Shown: piece by piece, positions 1 through 7,916 of the stretch
How positions within the stretch are numbered: position 1 is the stretch's first letter
How the letters are laid out: every line of letters begins with the position of its first letter
Source of the DNA: JANRIZ01 sp033764445
GTDB taxonomy: Bacteria; Verrucomicrobiota; Verrucomicrobiia; JAWXBN01
DNA length: 23,172 bases
Assembly: GCA_033764445.1 (NCBI GenBank)
Contig: JANRIZ010000091.1
Location: 1 to 23,172, forward strand
Direction: 5' to 3'
The notes under the pieces: generated by a model
Told to the model about the DNA's origin: nothing
What the model saw: only the letters and a program-made list of their open reading frames with translations
The model's database searches: none
Translations under genes and position numbers: made by a program

Positions 1-4
1 AAAG

Positions 5-80
5 TGGTGGAGGTAAGGGGATTCGAACCCCTGGCCTCTTCATTGCGAACGAAGCGCTCTACCAACTGAGCTATACCCCC
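5..80 (-). tRNA. tRNA-Ala (anticodon CGC)
   Basis: Read on the minus strand, this 76-nt segment folds into a full cloverleaf. The acceptor stem is 7 bp, the D-arm is GCTC/GAGC, the anticodon stem is CTTCG/TGAAG with loop TTCGCAA, and the T-arm is AGGGG/CCCCT around TTCGAAT. The anticodon CGC reads the Ala codon GCG. The acceptor stem has the G3-U70 wobble pair that alanyl-tRNA synthetase recognises, which confirms the identity independently. The terminal CCA is encoded in the DNA. No promoter or terminator could be assigned inside the window. Confidence 0.97.
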
Positions 81-127
81 ACTTTGGAAAGGGATCAGGT
101 GAGAATAGGCACGATCCGGCCCAAAAC

Positions 128-991
128 TCAACGATGTTTCTTCTGCCAGATTTTCTGGTTTTTGTCCCAGAGAACCTGGATTTCACGGCGCAGGACCACT
201 ATTTCCTTCCAGAGATTCTGGAAATTGGAAAGTCCATATCCCGGTCCGGGCAACTGTTCGGGATTCAGATACAGGACCTCGCCGCCTTTGGCCCCTTCAA
301 ACCAACACGCCAGCAGCGCATCCACGAACTCCAGGAAATCCCTGCAATCGGGGGCCAACCGACCCTTGGCATCGAGGATCGGCACCTGGCAATGATGCCC
401 GTTGAACGAGCGGCAATGAATCTGACGCGCCTGCTGCACCAGCCTGGGGTGGGTGAGCAGCCGGGGGGCAAAGGGGGCGGCCAGATGTTTGACCACGCCG
501 AAATGTGAGAAATCCCAACAGAAACGGATGTCACGCCCGGTGGCTTTTCTGTAAAGGCCCTGGATTTCATAGGTTTTTTCCGGGGTTTCCGTGCAGGTGT
601 CCCGATGCGTTTCCAAGTCCACGTTCAAGCCCATCTGCCCGGCGAGCTTTTCGAGTTTGATCCAGGTTTTGACCGCGACAGCGGGAGGCGTGTCATGGTC
701 CCAGAGCTGGACATTGACCCGGTGCGCCTTCATCGAGGCGGCCTTTTCCAGGGATTCCCTCCAGGTTTTGTCATTGGCGTCGATGTAGGATACCCGGTGG
801 ATCCCCCGTTTTTCCGTGGCGGCCAGGACCGCCGGATCGGGCCAGACCCCGACGGCACTGAATCCGGCCTCCTCGATCATATCCAATGCCGTTTCAAGGG
901 AGACAGGTTTTTTGGCCCCCGAATGATTCTGGGCGGCAAAGATGAAGGTGAAGAATTTGATTTGGGGGGCGGTCAGATTTGATTTTTTCAT
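128..991 (-). CDS. Sugar phosphate isomerase/epimerase-like TIM-barrel protein
   Basis: This 287-aa protein resembles the xylose isomerase-like TIM-barrel superfamily (AP endonuclease family 2 fold), which isomerises or epimerises sugars using a divalent metal. Candidate metal ligands are visible at the expected barrel strands: E127 in LETHRDT, D160 and H163 in CWDFSHF, and H192 in QIHCRSFNGHH. The length is typical of the family. No signal peptide or membrane segment is seen, so it is probably cytoplasmic. The ATG at 991 has no clear Shine-Dalgarno sequence. The gene lies downstream of the clpC terminator on the same strand, so it is probably transcribed separately. The substrate cannot be told from sequence; the superfamily assignment is fairly secure. 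Confidence 0.85.
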   Translation of the reverse strand: MKKSNLTAPQIKFFTFIFAAQNHSGAKKPVSLETALDMIEEAGFSAVGVWPDPAVLAATEKRGIHRVSYIDANDKTWRESLEKAASMKAHRVNVQLWDHDTPPAVAVKTWIKLEKLAGQMGLNVDLETHRDTCTETPEKTYEIQGLYRKATGRDIRFCWDFSHFGVVKHLAAPFAPRLLTHPRLVQQARQIHCRSFNGHHCQVPILDAKGRLAPDCRDFLEFVDALLACWFEGAKGGEVLYLNPEQLPGPGYGLSNFQNLWKEIVVLRREIQVLWDKNQKIWQKKHR

Positions 992-1037
992 AGGATTGAA
1001 GCGGAGGGGATTGTGTGTGAAACGGTTTGTGCCGGGT

Positions 1038-1073
1038 AAAAAACATCAACCACCGGGTTTTCACGGTGGTTGA
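1038..1073 (-). terminator. Intrinsic terminator of mcsB-clpC
   Basis: A perfect 10-bp stem pairs 1046-1055 with 1064-1073 around an 8-nt loop. On the minus strand it is followed after two bases by six T residues (A run at 1038-1043 on the plus strand). It begins 19 nt after the clpC stop codon. This is a textbook rho-independent terminator for the minus strand only. Confidence 0.9.
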
Positions 1074-1091
1074 ATCTTCCCGCAGGTCGGG

Positions 1092-3605
1092 TTAGGACCC
1101 TGCGGCGGTGAGTTGGGAGAAGGTCAGTTTGCCGTCCTTCACCCCGACTTCGATGGGGTCGGACTGCTTGAGCTGACCTTTGAGAATTTCATCGGCCAGG
1201 GGGTCTTTGAGCAAACTTTCGACCGTGCGGCGGATGGGCCGGGCGCCGTACTGGGGGTCGTAACCCTTTTCGAGGATCAGGGCCTTGGCCGCCTCGGTGA
1301 TATTGAGGATGAAACCCTGAGCCGTGATCATCTGGGTGACCTTGCGGATCTCGATTTCGATGATCTTGATGAGGTCCTCCTTGCCGAGAGCGTGGAAAAC
1401 GACCAGGTCATCCATGCGGTTGAGGAATTCGGGACGGAAGACCTTTTTGGCCTCCTCCATGATCTTGCCCTTCATGGCGTCGTAATCGCCGTTGAGTTCC
1501 TGCGAGACACCGAAGCCCAGACTCGTCTGTTTGCGCAGGATTTCCGCGCCCACGTTGGAGGTCATGATGATGATCGTATTGCGGAAATCCACCTTGCGCC
1601 CCAGTCCGTCGGTCAGGACCCCGTCCTCCAGAACCTGCAGCATGATGTTCAACACATCGGGATGCGCCTTTTCAATTTCATCGAACAGAACGACCGAGTA
1701 CGGACGGCGGCGCACCTTTTCAGTCAGTTGCCCGCCCTCCTCGTAGCCGATGTATCCCGGAGGGGAACCCACCAGACGCGAGACATTGAATTTTTCCATG
1801 TATTCGGACATGTCCACCTGGATGAGCGCATCGCGGTCCCCGAACATGAAGTCCGCAATTTCACGGGCCATGAGCGTTTTGCCGACCCCCGTGGGGCCGA
1901 GGAAAACGAAGGTGCCGATGGGGCGTTTGGGATCTTTGAGGTCCGCACGCGAGCGGCGCAGGGCCCGGGAGATGGCCGTCGCCGCCTCGGGCTGGCCGAT
2001 CACACGCACCTTGAGATATTCCTCCATCTGCAGGAGACGTTCCTTGTCCTGCTGGGACATGCGGTTGAGCGGGACCCCGGTCCATTTGGAGACCACGTGC
2101 ATGATGTCATCCTCGGAGATGATCGTGCGGATCAGGTCCCGTTTGGCTTTCCAGTCCTCCAGGGCCTTGTCGTGCTCCTCCTTGGTCTTTTTCTCCCGAT
2201 CCCGGAGAGCCGCCGCCTTTTCAAAATCCTGGGCCTTGATCGCGGCCTCCTTTTCGTTCTTGGTCCGTTCGATATCCATCTCGAAATTCTTGATTTCCGG
2301 GGGACGGCTCATGGACTTGATGCGGGCGCGGGCCCCGGCCTCGTCCATGATGTCGATGGCCTTGTCGGGCAGGAAACGCCCCGTGAGGTAGCGGTCCGAA
2401 AGCACCACGGAGGCGCGGATGGCGTCATCGGTGAACTGGGCCTTGTGGTGGGACTCGTATTTGGGGCGAAGCCCCTTGAGGATTTCAACGGCCTCCTCGA
2501 CGGAGGGCGCATCCACGATGACGGACTGGAACCGGCGTTCGAGGGCGGCATCCTTTTCGATGTGTTTGCGGTATTCGCTGAGGGTGGTCGCACCGATGCA
2601 CTGGAGTTCCGCCCGGGAGAGGGCCGGTTTGATGATGTTCGAGGCATCCATCGCCCCCTCGGCCGAACCCGCCCCGACGATCGTGTGAAGTTCGTCGATG
2701 AACAGGATCACATTTTTGGCCCGGCGGATTTCATCCATCACCGCCTTGATGCGTTCCTCAAATTGCCCGCGGTACTTGGTCCCGGCCACCATCAGCGCCA
2801 GATCGAGGGTGATGACCTTTTTGTCAAAAAGCAGGTCGGGCACCTCGCCGCTGGAGATGGACTGGGCCAGGCCCTCGACAATGGCCGTCTTTCCCACACC
2901 GGCTTCGCCAAGCAGGACCGGATTGTTTTTGGTGCGGCGGCACAGAATCTGGATCACCCGCTCGATCTCCTTGGCACGTCCGATGACCGGGTCCAGCTCC
3001 CCTTTGCGGGCCATTTCCGTCAGGTCCCTTCCGTAGGCCTTCAGGGCCGGGGTTTTGACCTCTTTTTTGTCCGCCCCCGGCTGGTTGCCCGCCTGTTGAA
3101 GCGGGGCGGGGATGTTGCCCGGTTCGTTGGAGCCGGGCTCAAAGTTGCCCGCCTCGCCCTGGACAAAATTTGGGTCCAGTTCCTTGAGGACCTCGTTGCG
3201 GGCGCGGTCGATATCCACATCCAGACTTTTGAGCACCCGGGCGGCGACCCCGTCACCCTCGCGCAGGAGCCCCAGGAGGATATGTTCGGTGCCGATGTAG
3301 GAATGGTTGAGGGCCTTGGCCTCCTTGCCCGCCAGGGCCAGGACCTTTTTGACGCGCGGCGTGTAGGGGATGTTGCCCGAAATCTTCTGTTCCGGCCCGG
3401 TCCCGACCTGTTTTTCGACCTCCATGCGCACCGTTTCCAGGTCCAGCCCCATTTTCTGGAGGACGTTGACGGCCACCCCCTGGCCGAGCTTGATCAGCCC
3501 CAGCAGCAGATGTTCCGTCCCGACATAATTGTGGTTGAACCGTTCCGCTTCCTTGCGGGCCAGGGCGAGCACCTGCTGAGCCCGGGGTGTGAAGTTATTC
3601 ATCAT
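1092..3605 (-). CDS. clpC: ATP-dependent Clp protease ATP-binding subunit ClpC
   Basis: An 837-aa Hsp100 unfoldase that feeds substrates to ClpP. It has a double Clp_N repeat (about 1-145), a Gly/Pro/Asn-rich linker (about 150-185), AAA+ domain 1 with Walker A GEAGVGKT at 233-240 and Walker B LFIDE at 301-305, a coiled middle region with a UVR-like motif (about 445-490), and AAA+ domain 2 with Walker A GPTGVGKT at 570-577 and Walker B VVLFDE at 638-643. The LGF tripeptide at 696-698 is the ClpP-docking loop signature, so a ClpP partner is expected elsewhere. The short M-domain with UVR motif separates it from ClpB. The start overlaps the mcsB stop by 4 bp (ATGA), and GAGGA lies six bases upstream, which supports this start and translational coupling. 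An intrinsic terminator follows. Confidence 0.97.
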   Translation of the reverse strand: MMNNFTPRAQQVLALARKEAERFNHNYVGTEHLLLGLIKLGQGVAVNVLQKMGLDLETVRMEVEKQVGTGPEQKISGNIPYTPRVKKVLALAGKEAKALNHSYIGTEHILLGLLREGDGVAARVLKSLDVDIDRARNEVLKELDPNFVQGEAGNFEPGSNEPGNIPAPLQQAGNQPGADKKEVKTPALKAYGRDLTEMARKGELDPVIGRAKEIERVIQILCRRTKNNPVLLGEAGVGKTAIVEGLAQSISSGEVPDLLFDKKVITLDLALMVAGTKYRGQFEERIKAVMDEIRRAKNVILFIDELHTIVGAGSAEGAMDASNIIKPALSRAELQCIGATTLSEYRKHIEKDAALERRFQSVIVDAPSVEEAVEILKGLRPKYESHHKAQFTDDAIRASVVLSDRYLTGRFLPDKAIDIMDEAGARARIKSMSRPPEIKNFEMDIERTKNEKEAAIKAQDFEKAAALRDREKKTKEEHDKALEDWKAKRDLIRTIISEDDIMHVVSKWTGVPLNRMSQQDKERLLQMEEYLKVRVIGQPEAATAISRALRRSRADLKDPKRPIGTFVFLGPTGVGKTLMAREIADFMFGDRDALIQVDMSEYMEKFNVSRLVGSPPGYIGYEEGGQLTEKVRRRPYSVVLFDEIEKAHPDVLNIMLQVLEDGVLTDGLGRKVDFRNTIIIMTSNVGAEILRKQTSLGFGVSQELNGDYDAMKGKIMEEAKKVFRPEFLNRMDDLVVFHALGKEDLIKIIEIEIRKVTQMITAQGFILNITEAAKALILEKGYDPQYGARPIRRTVESLLKDPLADEILKGQLKQSDPIEVGVKDGKLTFSQLTAAGS

Positions 3606-4780
3606 GCGCTTTCCTCGTGGGTCTCTGGGGGCTTTGTCTTTTTGGGTTTCGGTTTCGAAACATGGGTCAGTTTCTCACGAATCAGATCGGCGCGCAAGAT
3701 GTCTCTTTCCTCCGCCGAGAGTTTGCGGGAAATGGATTTTTGAAGGTGGGCGGGCTGGGACGCGATGAACAGCTCGTCGACATCACCGCGCAGGGCCTCC
3801 TCAAACATGTGCAGATCGATGCCCAGCCGCATGAGGGAGAGCAGGTTGAGGGTTTCCTTGGAATTCATCGAGTGGGCATTCTGCATGATGCCATAGGCGC
3901 GGCCCACCTGGTCGTTGATGGTGACCGATTTTTTTTCCAGCAGCACGGCCCGGGCATTTTCCTCGTGTTCGATGATCTGGGCGATGACCTTGGCCAGGCG
4001 CTCGATGATTTCCGCCTCCTGCTCGCCGAGAGTCGTCTGGTTGGAGATCTGGAAAAGATTGCCTGTCGCCTCCGTGCCCTCCCCGTAAAGACCCCGGACC
4101 GCGAGACCGAGTTTGTTCACGGCCTGAATGATCTGGTTGATCTGTTCGGCCAGCACCAGGGCGGGCAGGTGCAGCATGGCCGAGGCACGCATGCCCGTGC
4201 CGACATTGGTCGGACAGGCCGTCAGGAACCCCAGACGCGGATCAAAGGCGAAGTCCAGACGGGCCTCCAATTCCGAATCCACGTGGTCGATCATTTCCAG
4301 GGCGTGCCCCAGCTGGAGACCGGGCATGATCGCCTGCATGCGGAGGTGGTCCTCCTCGTTGATCATCAGTGACAGGGTTTCCGCCCGGTTGATGACCACG
4401 CCGCTGCCGATGTTTTTGGCGGCGTGTTCCCGGCTGATGAGATGTTTTTCGACCAACACCTGTTTTTCCACCGCGGTGAACTGGTCCATGGCGGCATGGA
4501 CCCGGCAATCCTTCATCTCCGGCAGACCCGCCACCACCGGCTGGATCGACTCGAGGATTTTGATGCGGTCGGCCTTTTTGGCCCAGCCGGGAAAGGGGGT
4601 GTTGCGCAGATTGCGCGCCAGCCGGACCCGGGAACTCATGACAATGCGCCGACACACGGCATCATTGTTGTCCAGGGGCGAATGGGACTTGGCGGATTTG
4701 GGAGGTTTCATGGACTGTCTGAAAGAATCCTCCTCTTTCCCGGCGCTTTCAAGTCTTTTGAGTGGCAAATCGTGTGTCAT
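3602..4780 (-). CDS. mcsB: Protein arginine kinase McsB
   Basis: A guanidino-phosphotransferase homologue that phosphorylates arginine residues on proteins; in Bacillus this marks them for ClpCP. Visible kinase motifs are SSRVRLARN (49-57), NEEDHLR (141-147), CPTN (189-192) with the family cysteine C189, RASAMLHLP (198-206) and the glycine-rich RGLYGEGTEATG (229-240). The C-terminal ERD...RADLIRE stretch (358-369) matches the RD motif of the phospho-arginine-binding pocket specific to McsB, which separates it from creatine and arginine kinases. The 392 aa exceed the usual ~360, and the first ~35 residues are not conserved; M24 (ATG at 4709-4711) is an alternative start. No Shine-Dalgarno supports either. 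It is coupled to clpC; neither mcsA nor ctsR is adjacent. Confidence 0.93.
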   Translation of the reverse strand: MTHDLPLKRLESAGKEEDSFRQSMKPPKSAKSHSPLDNNDAVCRRIVMSSRVRLARNLRNTPFPGWAKKADRIKILESIQPVVAGLPEMKDCRVHAAMDQFTAVEKQVLVEKHLISREHAAKNIGSGVVINRAETLSLMINEEDHLRMQAIMPGLQLGHALEMIDHVDSELEARLDFAFDPRLGFLTACPTNVGTGMRASAMLHLPALVLAEQINQIIQAVNKLGLAVRGLYGEGTEATGNLFQISNQTTLGEQEAEIIERLAKVIAQIIEHEENARAVLLEKKSVTINDQVGRAYGIMQNAHSMNSKETLNLLSLMRLGIDLHMFEEALRGDVDELFIASQPAHLQKSISRKLSAEERDILRADLIREKLTHVSKPKPKKTKPPETHEESA

Positions 4781-4897
4781 ACAATCGGGTTGACCGGCCC
4801 CCGATGGTCCGTCCCCTTCCAGACGGATTCGGGGCTGCCAGGGTTCTCGCGCGGATATTCAAGAAAAGACTTTACCGCAAGGGTGACCGTCCCTTTA

Positions 4898-5248
4898 ATG
4901 ATGCGGCTTATGGAAATCTCTCACACGCAGGTTGATCACATCCACGTCATTTCCCCCAGCGGGGAATTTGATCTGGCCAGTGCGCCCAAGGCGCGGGCCG
5001 TATTCGATACGGTCATCGGCAAAAAGGTCCCGGCTGTGGTCATTGATTTTTCAGGGGTTTCCTACATTGACAGTTCGGGTCTGGCCACCATCATCGACGT
5101 GTTCCAGCGCACGAAGAAATATCAGGGGCGTGTGGCCCTGTGCGGGATGAGCCGGGTGGTGCAGAATGTTTTTGAGATCGCCAAGCTGGATTCCGTCTTC
5201 AAGATCTATCCCGATCAGGCTGCAGCCCACACCGGGTTAAAATCCTAA
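4898..5248 (+). CDS. STAS-domain protein, MlaB-like subunit of the lipid transporter
   Basis: A 116-aa single STAS domain of the anti-sigma-factor-antagonist type. The core VVIDFSGVSYIDSSGLATII holds the DSSG motif whose serine is the phosphorylation site in SpoIIAA relatives. Taken alone it would be called an anti-anti-sigma factor. However, it sits 21 bp upstream of mlaE, in one orientation with mlaE, mlaF and mlaD, so a role like MlaB/YrbB, which binds and stabilises the MlaF ATPase, is more likely (inference from context). The frame stays open well upstream but overlaps mcsB in antisense, so I start at the ATG at 4898; ATGs at 4901 and 4910 are equally possible, and only a weak AAGGG lies upstream. 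A divergent promoter region with mcsB (4781-4897) is expected, but I could not define its boxes. Confidence 0.85.
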   Translation: MMRLMEISHTQVDHIHVISPSGEFDLASAPKARAVFDTVIGKKVPAVVIDFSGVSYIDSSGLATIIDVFQRTKKYQGRVALCGMSRVVQNVFEIAKLDSVFKIYPDQAAAHTGLKS

Positions 5249-5269
5249 AGGAAGGGGGGGAGGAAGGCC

Positions 5270-6040
5270 GTGCAAGCGCTCATTGACCACGGTCTTGGGG
5301 TATTGGGTGCCTACGTGGTGCTCACGCGTGAAGCCCTGTACTGGACCTTTATCGGCCCCTTCCGTGGGGCCCGGATCCGGTTCCGCGCCATTGTCGACCA
5401 GATGTTTGAAATGGGCGTGCGTTCGGTCTTCATCGCCATTCTGATCATGTTCTTCATCGGGCTGGTCCTGACCATGGAGTCCTCGCGGGAGCTGGTCAAG
5501 ATCGGGACTGTGGACCTGCTCTCGAGCATCGTTTGCGCGAGCATTTTGCGGCAGATGGGCCCGCTGATTGTCGGTTGCATTGTCATTGCGCGGTGCGGTT
5601 CGGCCATCGCCGCCGAACTGGGCAGCATGAAGGTCTCCGAGGAAATCGAGGCCCTGCGGACCATGGGCGTCAATCCCGTGCGGTTCCTGATCGGCCCCCG
5701 CATGCTGGCGATGCTGCTGATGCTGCCGGTGCTGACCATTTTTGGCAACCTCGTCGGTTGTGCCGCCGGCATGGGATATGCGTGGTATTCGCTGGGGATC
5801 GATCCCGGTCTCTTTATCCGTTCCGCGCTCCCGCATCTTTCGGTTTTTGACCTTTTCGCCGGCATCATCAAGAGCCTGATTTTCGGATTCCTCATTTCCA
5901 CCATCTCCTGCTATTACGGGTTCAATGTGGAGGGCGGGGCCGAGGGGGTGGGCAAGGCCACCACCAACAGCGTCGTCCAGTCCATCATCGCCATCATTGT
6001 CGCCAACTGCATCCTCACCGCCATTTTTGTCCATGCCTGA
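5270..6040 (+). CDS. mlaE: MlaE-family ABC transporter permease
   Basis: A 256-aa integral membrane protein of the MlaE/YrbE permease family, the inner-membrane channel part of the MCE phospholipid transporter. Hydrophobic segments are visible at about 48-68, 85-110, 142-172, 197-220 and 232-255. The cytoplasmic coupling region carries the family hallmark around EIEALRTMGVNPVRFLIGPR, and ARCGSAIAAELGSMKVSEE is also typical. The start is GTG at 5270, preceded by the strongest purine-rich ribosome-binding site in the window (AAGGAAGG and GGGAGGAAGG at 5248-5268). It lies between the STAS gene and mlaF, and its last 8 bp overlap the mlaF start, so the operon is translationally coupled. Confidence 0.95.
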   Translation: MQALIDHGLGVLGAYVVLTREALYWTFIGPFRGARIRFRAIVDQMFEMGVRSVFIAILIMFFIGLVLTMESSRELVKIGTVDLLSSIVCASILRQMGPLIVGCIVIARCGSAIAAELGSMKVSEEIEALRTMGVNPVRFLIGPRMLAMLLMLPVLTIFGNLVGCAAGMGYAWYSLGIDPGLFIRSALPHLSVFDLFAGIIKSLIFGFLISTISCYYGFNVEGGAEGVGKATTNSVVQSIIAIIVANCILTAIFVHA

Positions 6041-6848
6041 AACCGAAAACATGATCGAAGTCCGCAACCTCGTCCGTGAATTCAACGGACGCCGGGTGCT
6101 TGATGGCGTGAATTTTGTGGTGCCCAGGGGGCAGATTGCCGTGATCATGGGCGGGAGCGGCTGCGGCAAGTCCACGTTGCTCCGCCATATCATCGGTGCA
6201 TTGAAACCCACCTCCGGGGAAATCTGGCTCATGGGCAAAAACATCGCCTCCGCCCGTGAGGCGGAGCTTCAGGAAATCCGTCTCAAATACGGCATGCTTT
6301 TCCAGAGCGCGGCCCTGTTCAACTCCATGACCGTCGGCGAAAACGTCGCCCTGCCGCTGATCGAACACGGCAGTCTGGACCCCCATGTCATCGACATCGT
6401 CGTCAAACTCAAGCTGGAGATGGTCGGTCTGACCGGGTTCGAGCATCTGAAACCCTCCGAGATTTCCGGCGGGATGAAAAAACGGGTCGGTCTGGCCCGG
6501 GCCATCGCCCTGGATCCCCGCCTGCTTTTCTGTGATGAACCCACCGCGGGCCTGGACCCGATCATGACCGCCGTGGTGGATGAACTGACCATGGACCTGT
6601 GCAAAAAGCTCGGGATGACCGCCGTGGTGGTCACCCACGACATGGCCAGCGCCTTTCGGATTGCCGATCTGATGATCATGCTGCATAAGGGCAAGGTGGT
6701 TTCCACCGGGAGCCCCGCACAGATCCAGAAGGAAATGAGGGAGGGGACCAACCCCATCCTGAAACAATTTGTCAACGGCGAGGCCGATGGCCCCATCCCG
6801 TTCCGGCAATCCAGTGAGCTGTACCTCAAAACGATCCTTGGAGAATAA
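6033..6848 (+). CDS. mlaF: MlaF-family ABC transporter ATP-binding protein
   Basis: A 271-aa ABC ATPase that powers the MCE/Mla lipid transporter; length is close to E. coli MlaF (269). Walker A GGSGCGKST is at 40-48, the Q-loop glutamine at 91, signature ISGGMKKR at 144-151, Walker B LLFCDEPT with catalytic E169, and the H-loop at H202 (VVTHD). ISGGM in place of the usual LSGGQ is common in Mla/Ttg2 ATPases. I start at the ATG at 6033, inside the mlaE 3' end; the ATG at 6051 (MIEVRNLV) is also possible. Neither has a Shine-Dalgarno sequence, so translation may depend on coupling to mlaE. It partners the permease upstream and the MlaD protein downstream. Confidence 0.95.
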   Translation: MPETENMIEVRNLVREFNGRRVLDGVNFVVPRGQIAVIMGGSGCGKSTLLRHIIGALKPTSGEIWLMGKNIASAREAELQEIRLKYGMLFQSAALFNSMTVGENVALPLIEHGSLDPHVIDIVVKLKLEMVGLTGFEHLKPSEISGGMKKRVGLARAIALDPRLLFCDEPTAGLDPIMTAVVDELTMDLCKKLGMTAVVVTHDMASAFRIADLMIMLHKGKVVSTGSPAQIQKEMREGTNPILKQFVNGEADGPIPFRQSSELYLKTILGE

Positions 6849-6851
6849 GTT

Positions 6852-7754
6852 ATGGACAATTATCAAAAAAATCTCGCCCAGGTCGGTTTTCTGACCCTTG
6901 TCGCCCTCGTTGTGCTGGGTGTCAGTGTCTGGGTCATCGGACGGTTCACCACCAAGCCCCAGCAGGAAATCCGGGTCGGATTCAACTTTGCCAATTCCCT
7001 GGCCTCCGGCGCCCCGGTCCGGATCGCGGGGGTGTACGCCGGGAAAATCAGCCACATCCGTCTCCTCACCGACAAGGAGCTGGAGGCGGGGAAATTCCAG
7101 ATTCCGCGCATCGAGGTGACCGCACGGGTCGATCAGGACATCTACATTCCCAAGGATTCCACCGCCACGATCACCGCCTCGGGATTGCTGAGTGAAAAGT
7201 ATCTTGAGATCAGCCCCGGCGACTATGCCAAGGGCCGTTACGATCCCAAGGACCTCCTCGCGGGTGTCGATCCCGTTCCCCTGGACAAAATGCTCGCCTC
7301 CGTCCACAAGGTCGTCGATGAACTGGATGCCACCCTCGGCCATATCAACCTGCTGGCCTCCTCGGTCAACAGCGACCTGCCGGGGGTCATCAAGGGGCTG
7401 GACAGTCTTCTGGTGCGGGCGGATGGATTGGTCTCCCGTGCCGACAGCCTCGCGGCGACCGCCGACGGACTGGTCACGGGGAACCGCGCGGAGATCGAGA
7501 ACCTCATCGAGAACATGCAGCGGGCCTCCGTGAACCTGAAATTCCTCAGCCGCACGCTTGCGGAACGTCCGTGGAAAATGGTCCTGCCGGCCTTCCCCGT
7601 GACCGTGCCTCCCGACGACCTCCGGAGTCAGCAACAGCTCAAGGCCCAGGAAATGGACAAGAACCGGGAGGAGCAAAAGGCCGCCGCGGAGAAAAACACC
7701 TCCGGCACCAAGAACGATCCGGTGACCATCAAAAAGGAACTCCGCAAGCGGTAG
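6852..7754 (+). CDS. mlaD: MlaD-family MCE-domain lipid-binding protein
   Basis: A 300-aa protein with one N-terminal membrane helix (about 11-31) and then an MCE domain (about 38-125), including the typical SGAPVRIAGVYAGKI and TITASGLLSEKYLEI segments. MCE proteins form hexameric rings in the periplasm that carry phospholipids. The region after the MCE domain is predicted helical (about 145-250), ending in a charged Lys/Glu/Gln-rich tail. E. coli MlaD is about 183 aa, so this is the longer, tailed type seen outside Proteobacteria. The ATG at 6852 lies three bases after the mlaF stop, with GGAGAA at a suitable distance. It is the last gene of the operon; mlaC and mlaA are not next to it. Confidence 0.92.
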   Translation: MDNYQKNLAQVGFLTLVALVVLGVSVWVIGRFTTKPQQEIRVGFNFANSLASGAPVRIAGVYAGKISHIRLLTDKELEAGKFQIPRIEVTARVDQDIYIPKDSTATITASGLLSEKYLEISPGDYAKGRYDPKDLLAGVDPVPLDKMLASVHKVVDELDATLGHINLLASSVNSDLPGVIKGLDSLLVRADGLVSRADSLAATADGLVTGNRAEIENLIENMQRASVNLKFLSRTLAERPWKMVLPAFPVTVPPDDLRSQQQLKAQEMDKNREEQKAAAEKNTSGTKNDPVTIKKELRKR

Positions 7755-7770
7755 ATTGGAATGGAGGCGA

Positions 7771-7905
7771 GTCCGCAGATTGCGCCGGATTTTTGAGGGG
7801 ATGCCTTTTGTTCCGCTTTGCAGGGGCTGTGACTGCCCGCGAAACCATTTTTCCGGCGTGCAGGACCGAATAAGAATCTGCGTTCATCCGGGCCAATCTG
7901 CGGAC
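7771..7905. repeat. Intergenic element with 20-bp imperfect terminal inverted repeats
   Basis: Segment 7771-7790 and the reverse complement of 7886-7905 match at 18 of 20 positions, including the first 12 without mismatch (GTCCGCAGATTG). A further partial copy of the core, AATCTGCG, lies at 7875-7882. The element fills most of the 162-bp gap between the convergent mlaD and lpxA genes and contains no convincing ORF. It is too short and gene-less to be an insertion sequence; it looks like a small palindromic intergenic repeat. A related core occurs at 22901-22988. Confidence 0.6.
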
Positions 7906-7916
7906 GGACTCTTTCC

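Noticed and set aside
1113..3743. An 876-codon open frame on the plus strand opposite clpC
   Set aside because: clpC has unmistakable domains. The frame is a GC-rich antisense shadow with no recognisable motif and runs into the mcsB antisense.
4424..4897. Extension of the STAS gene to an upstream ATG at 4424
   Set aside because: It would lie antisense within mcsB, and the added residues do not belong to a STAS domain.
4781..4897. Divergent promoters between mcsB and the STAS gene
   Set aside because: Promoters must exist here, but I found no -35/-10 pair good enough on either strand to report.
6015..7676. A 553-codon minus-strand frame across mlaF and mlaD
   Set aside because: It is antisense to two genes with complete motifs and shows no family features.
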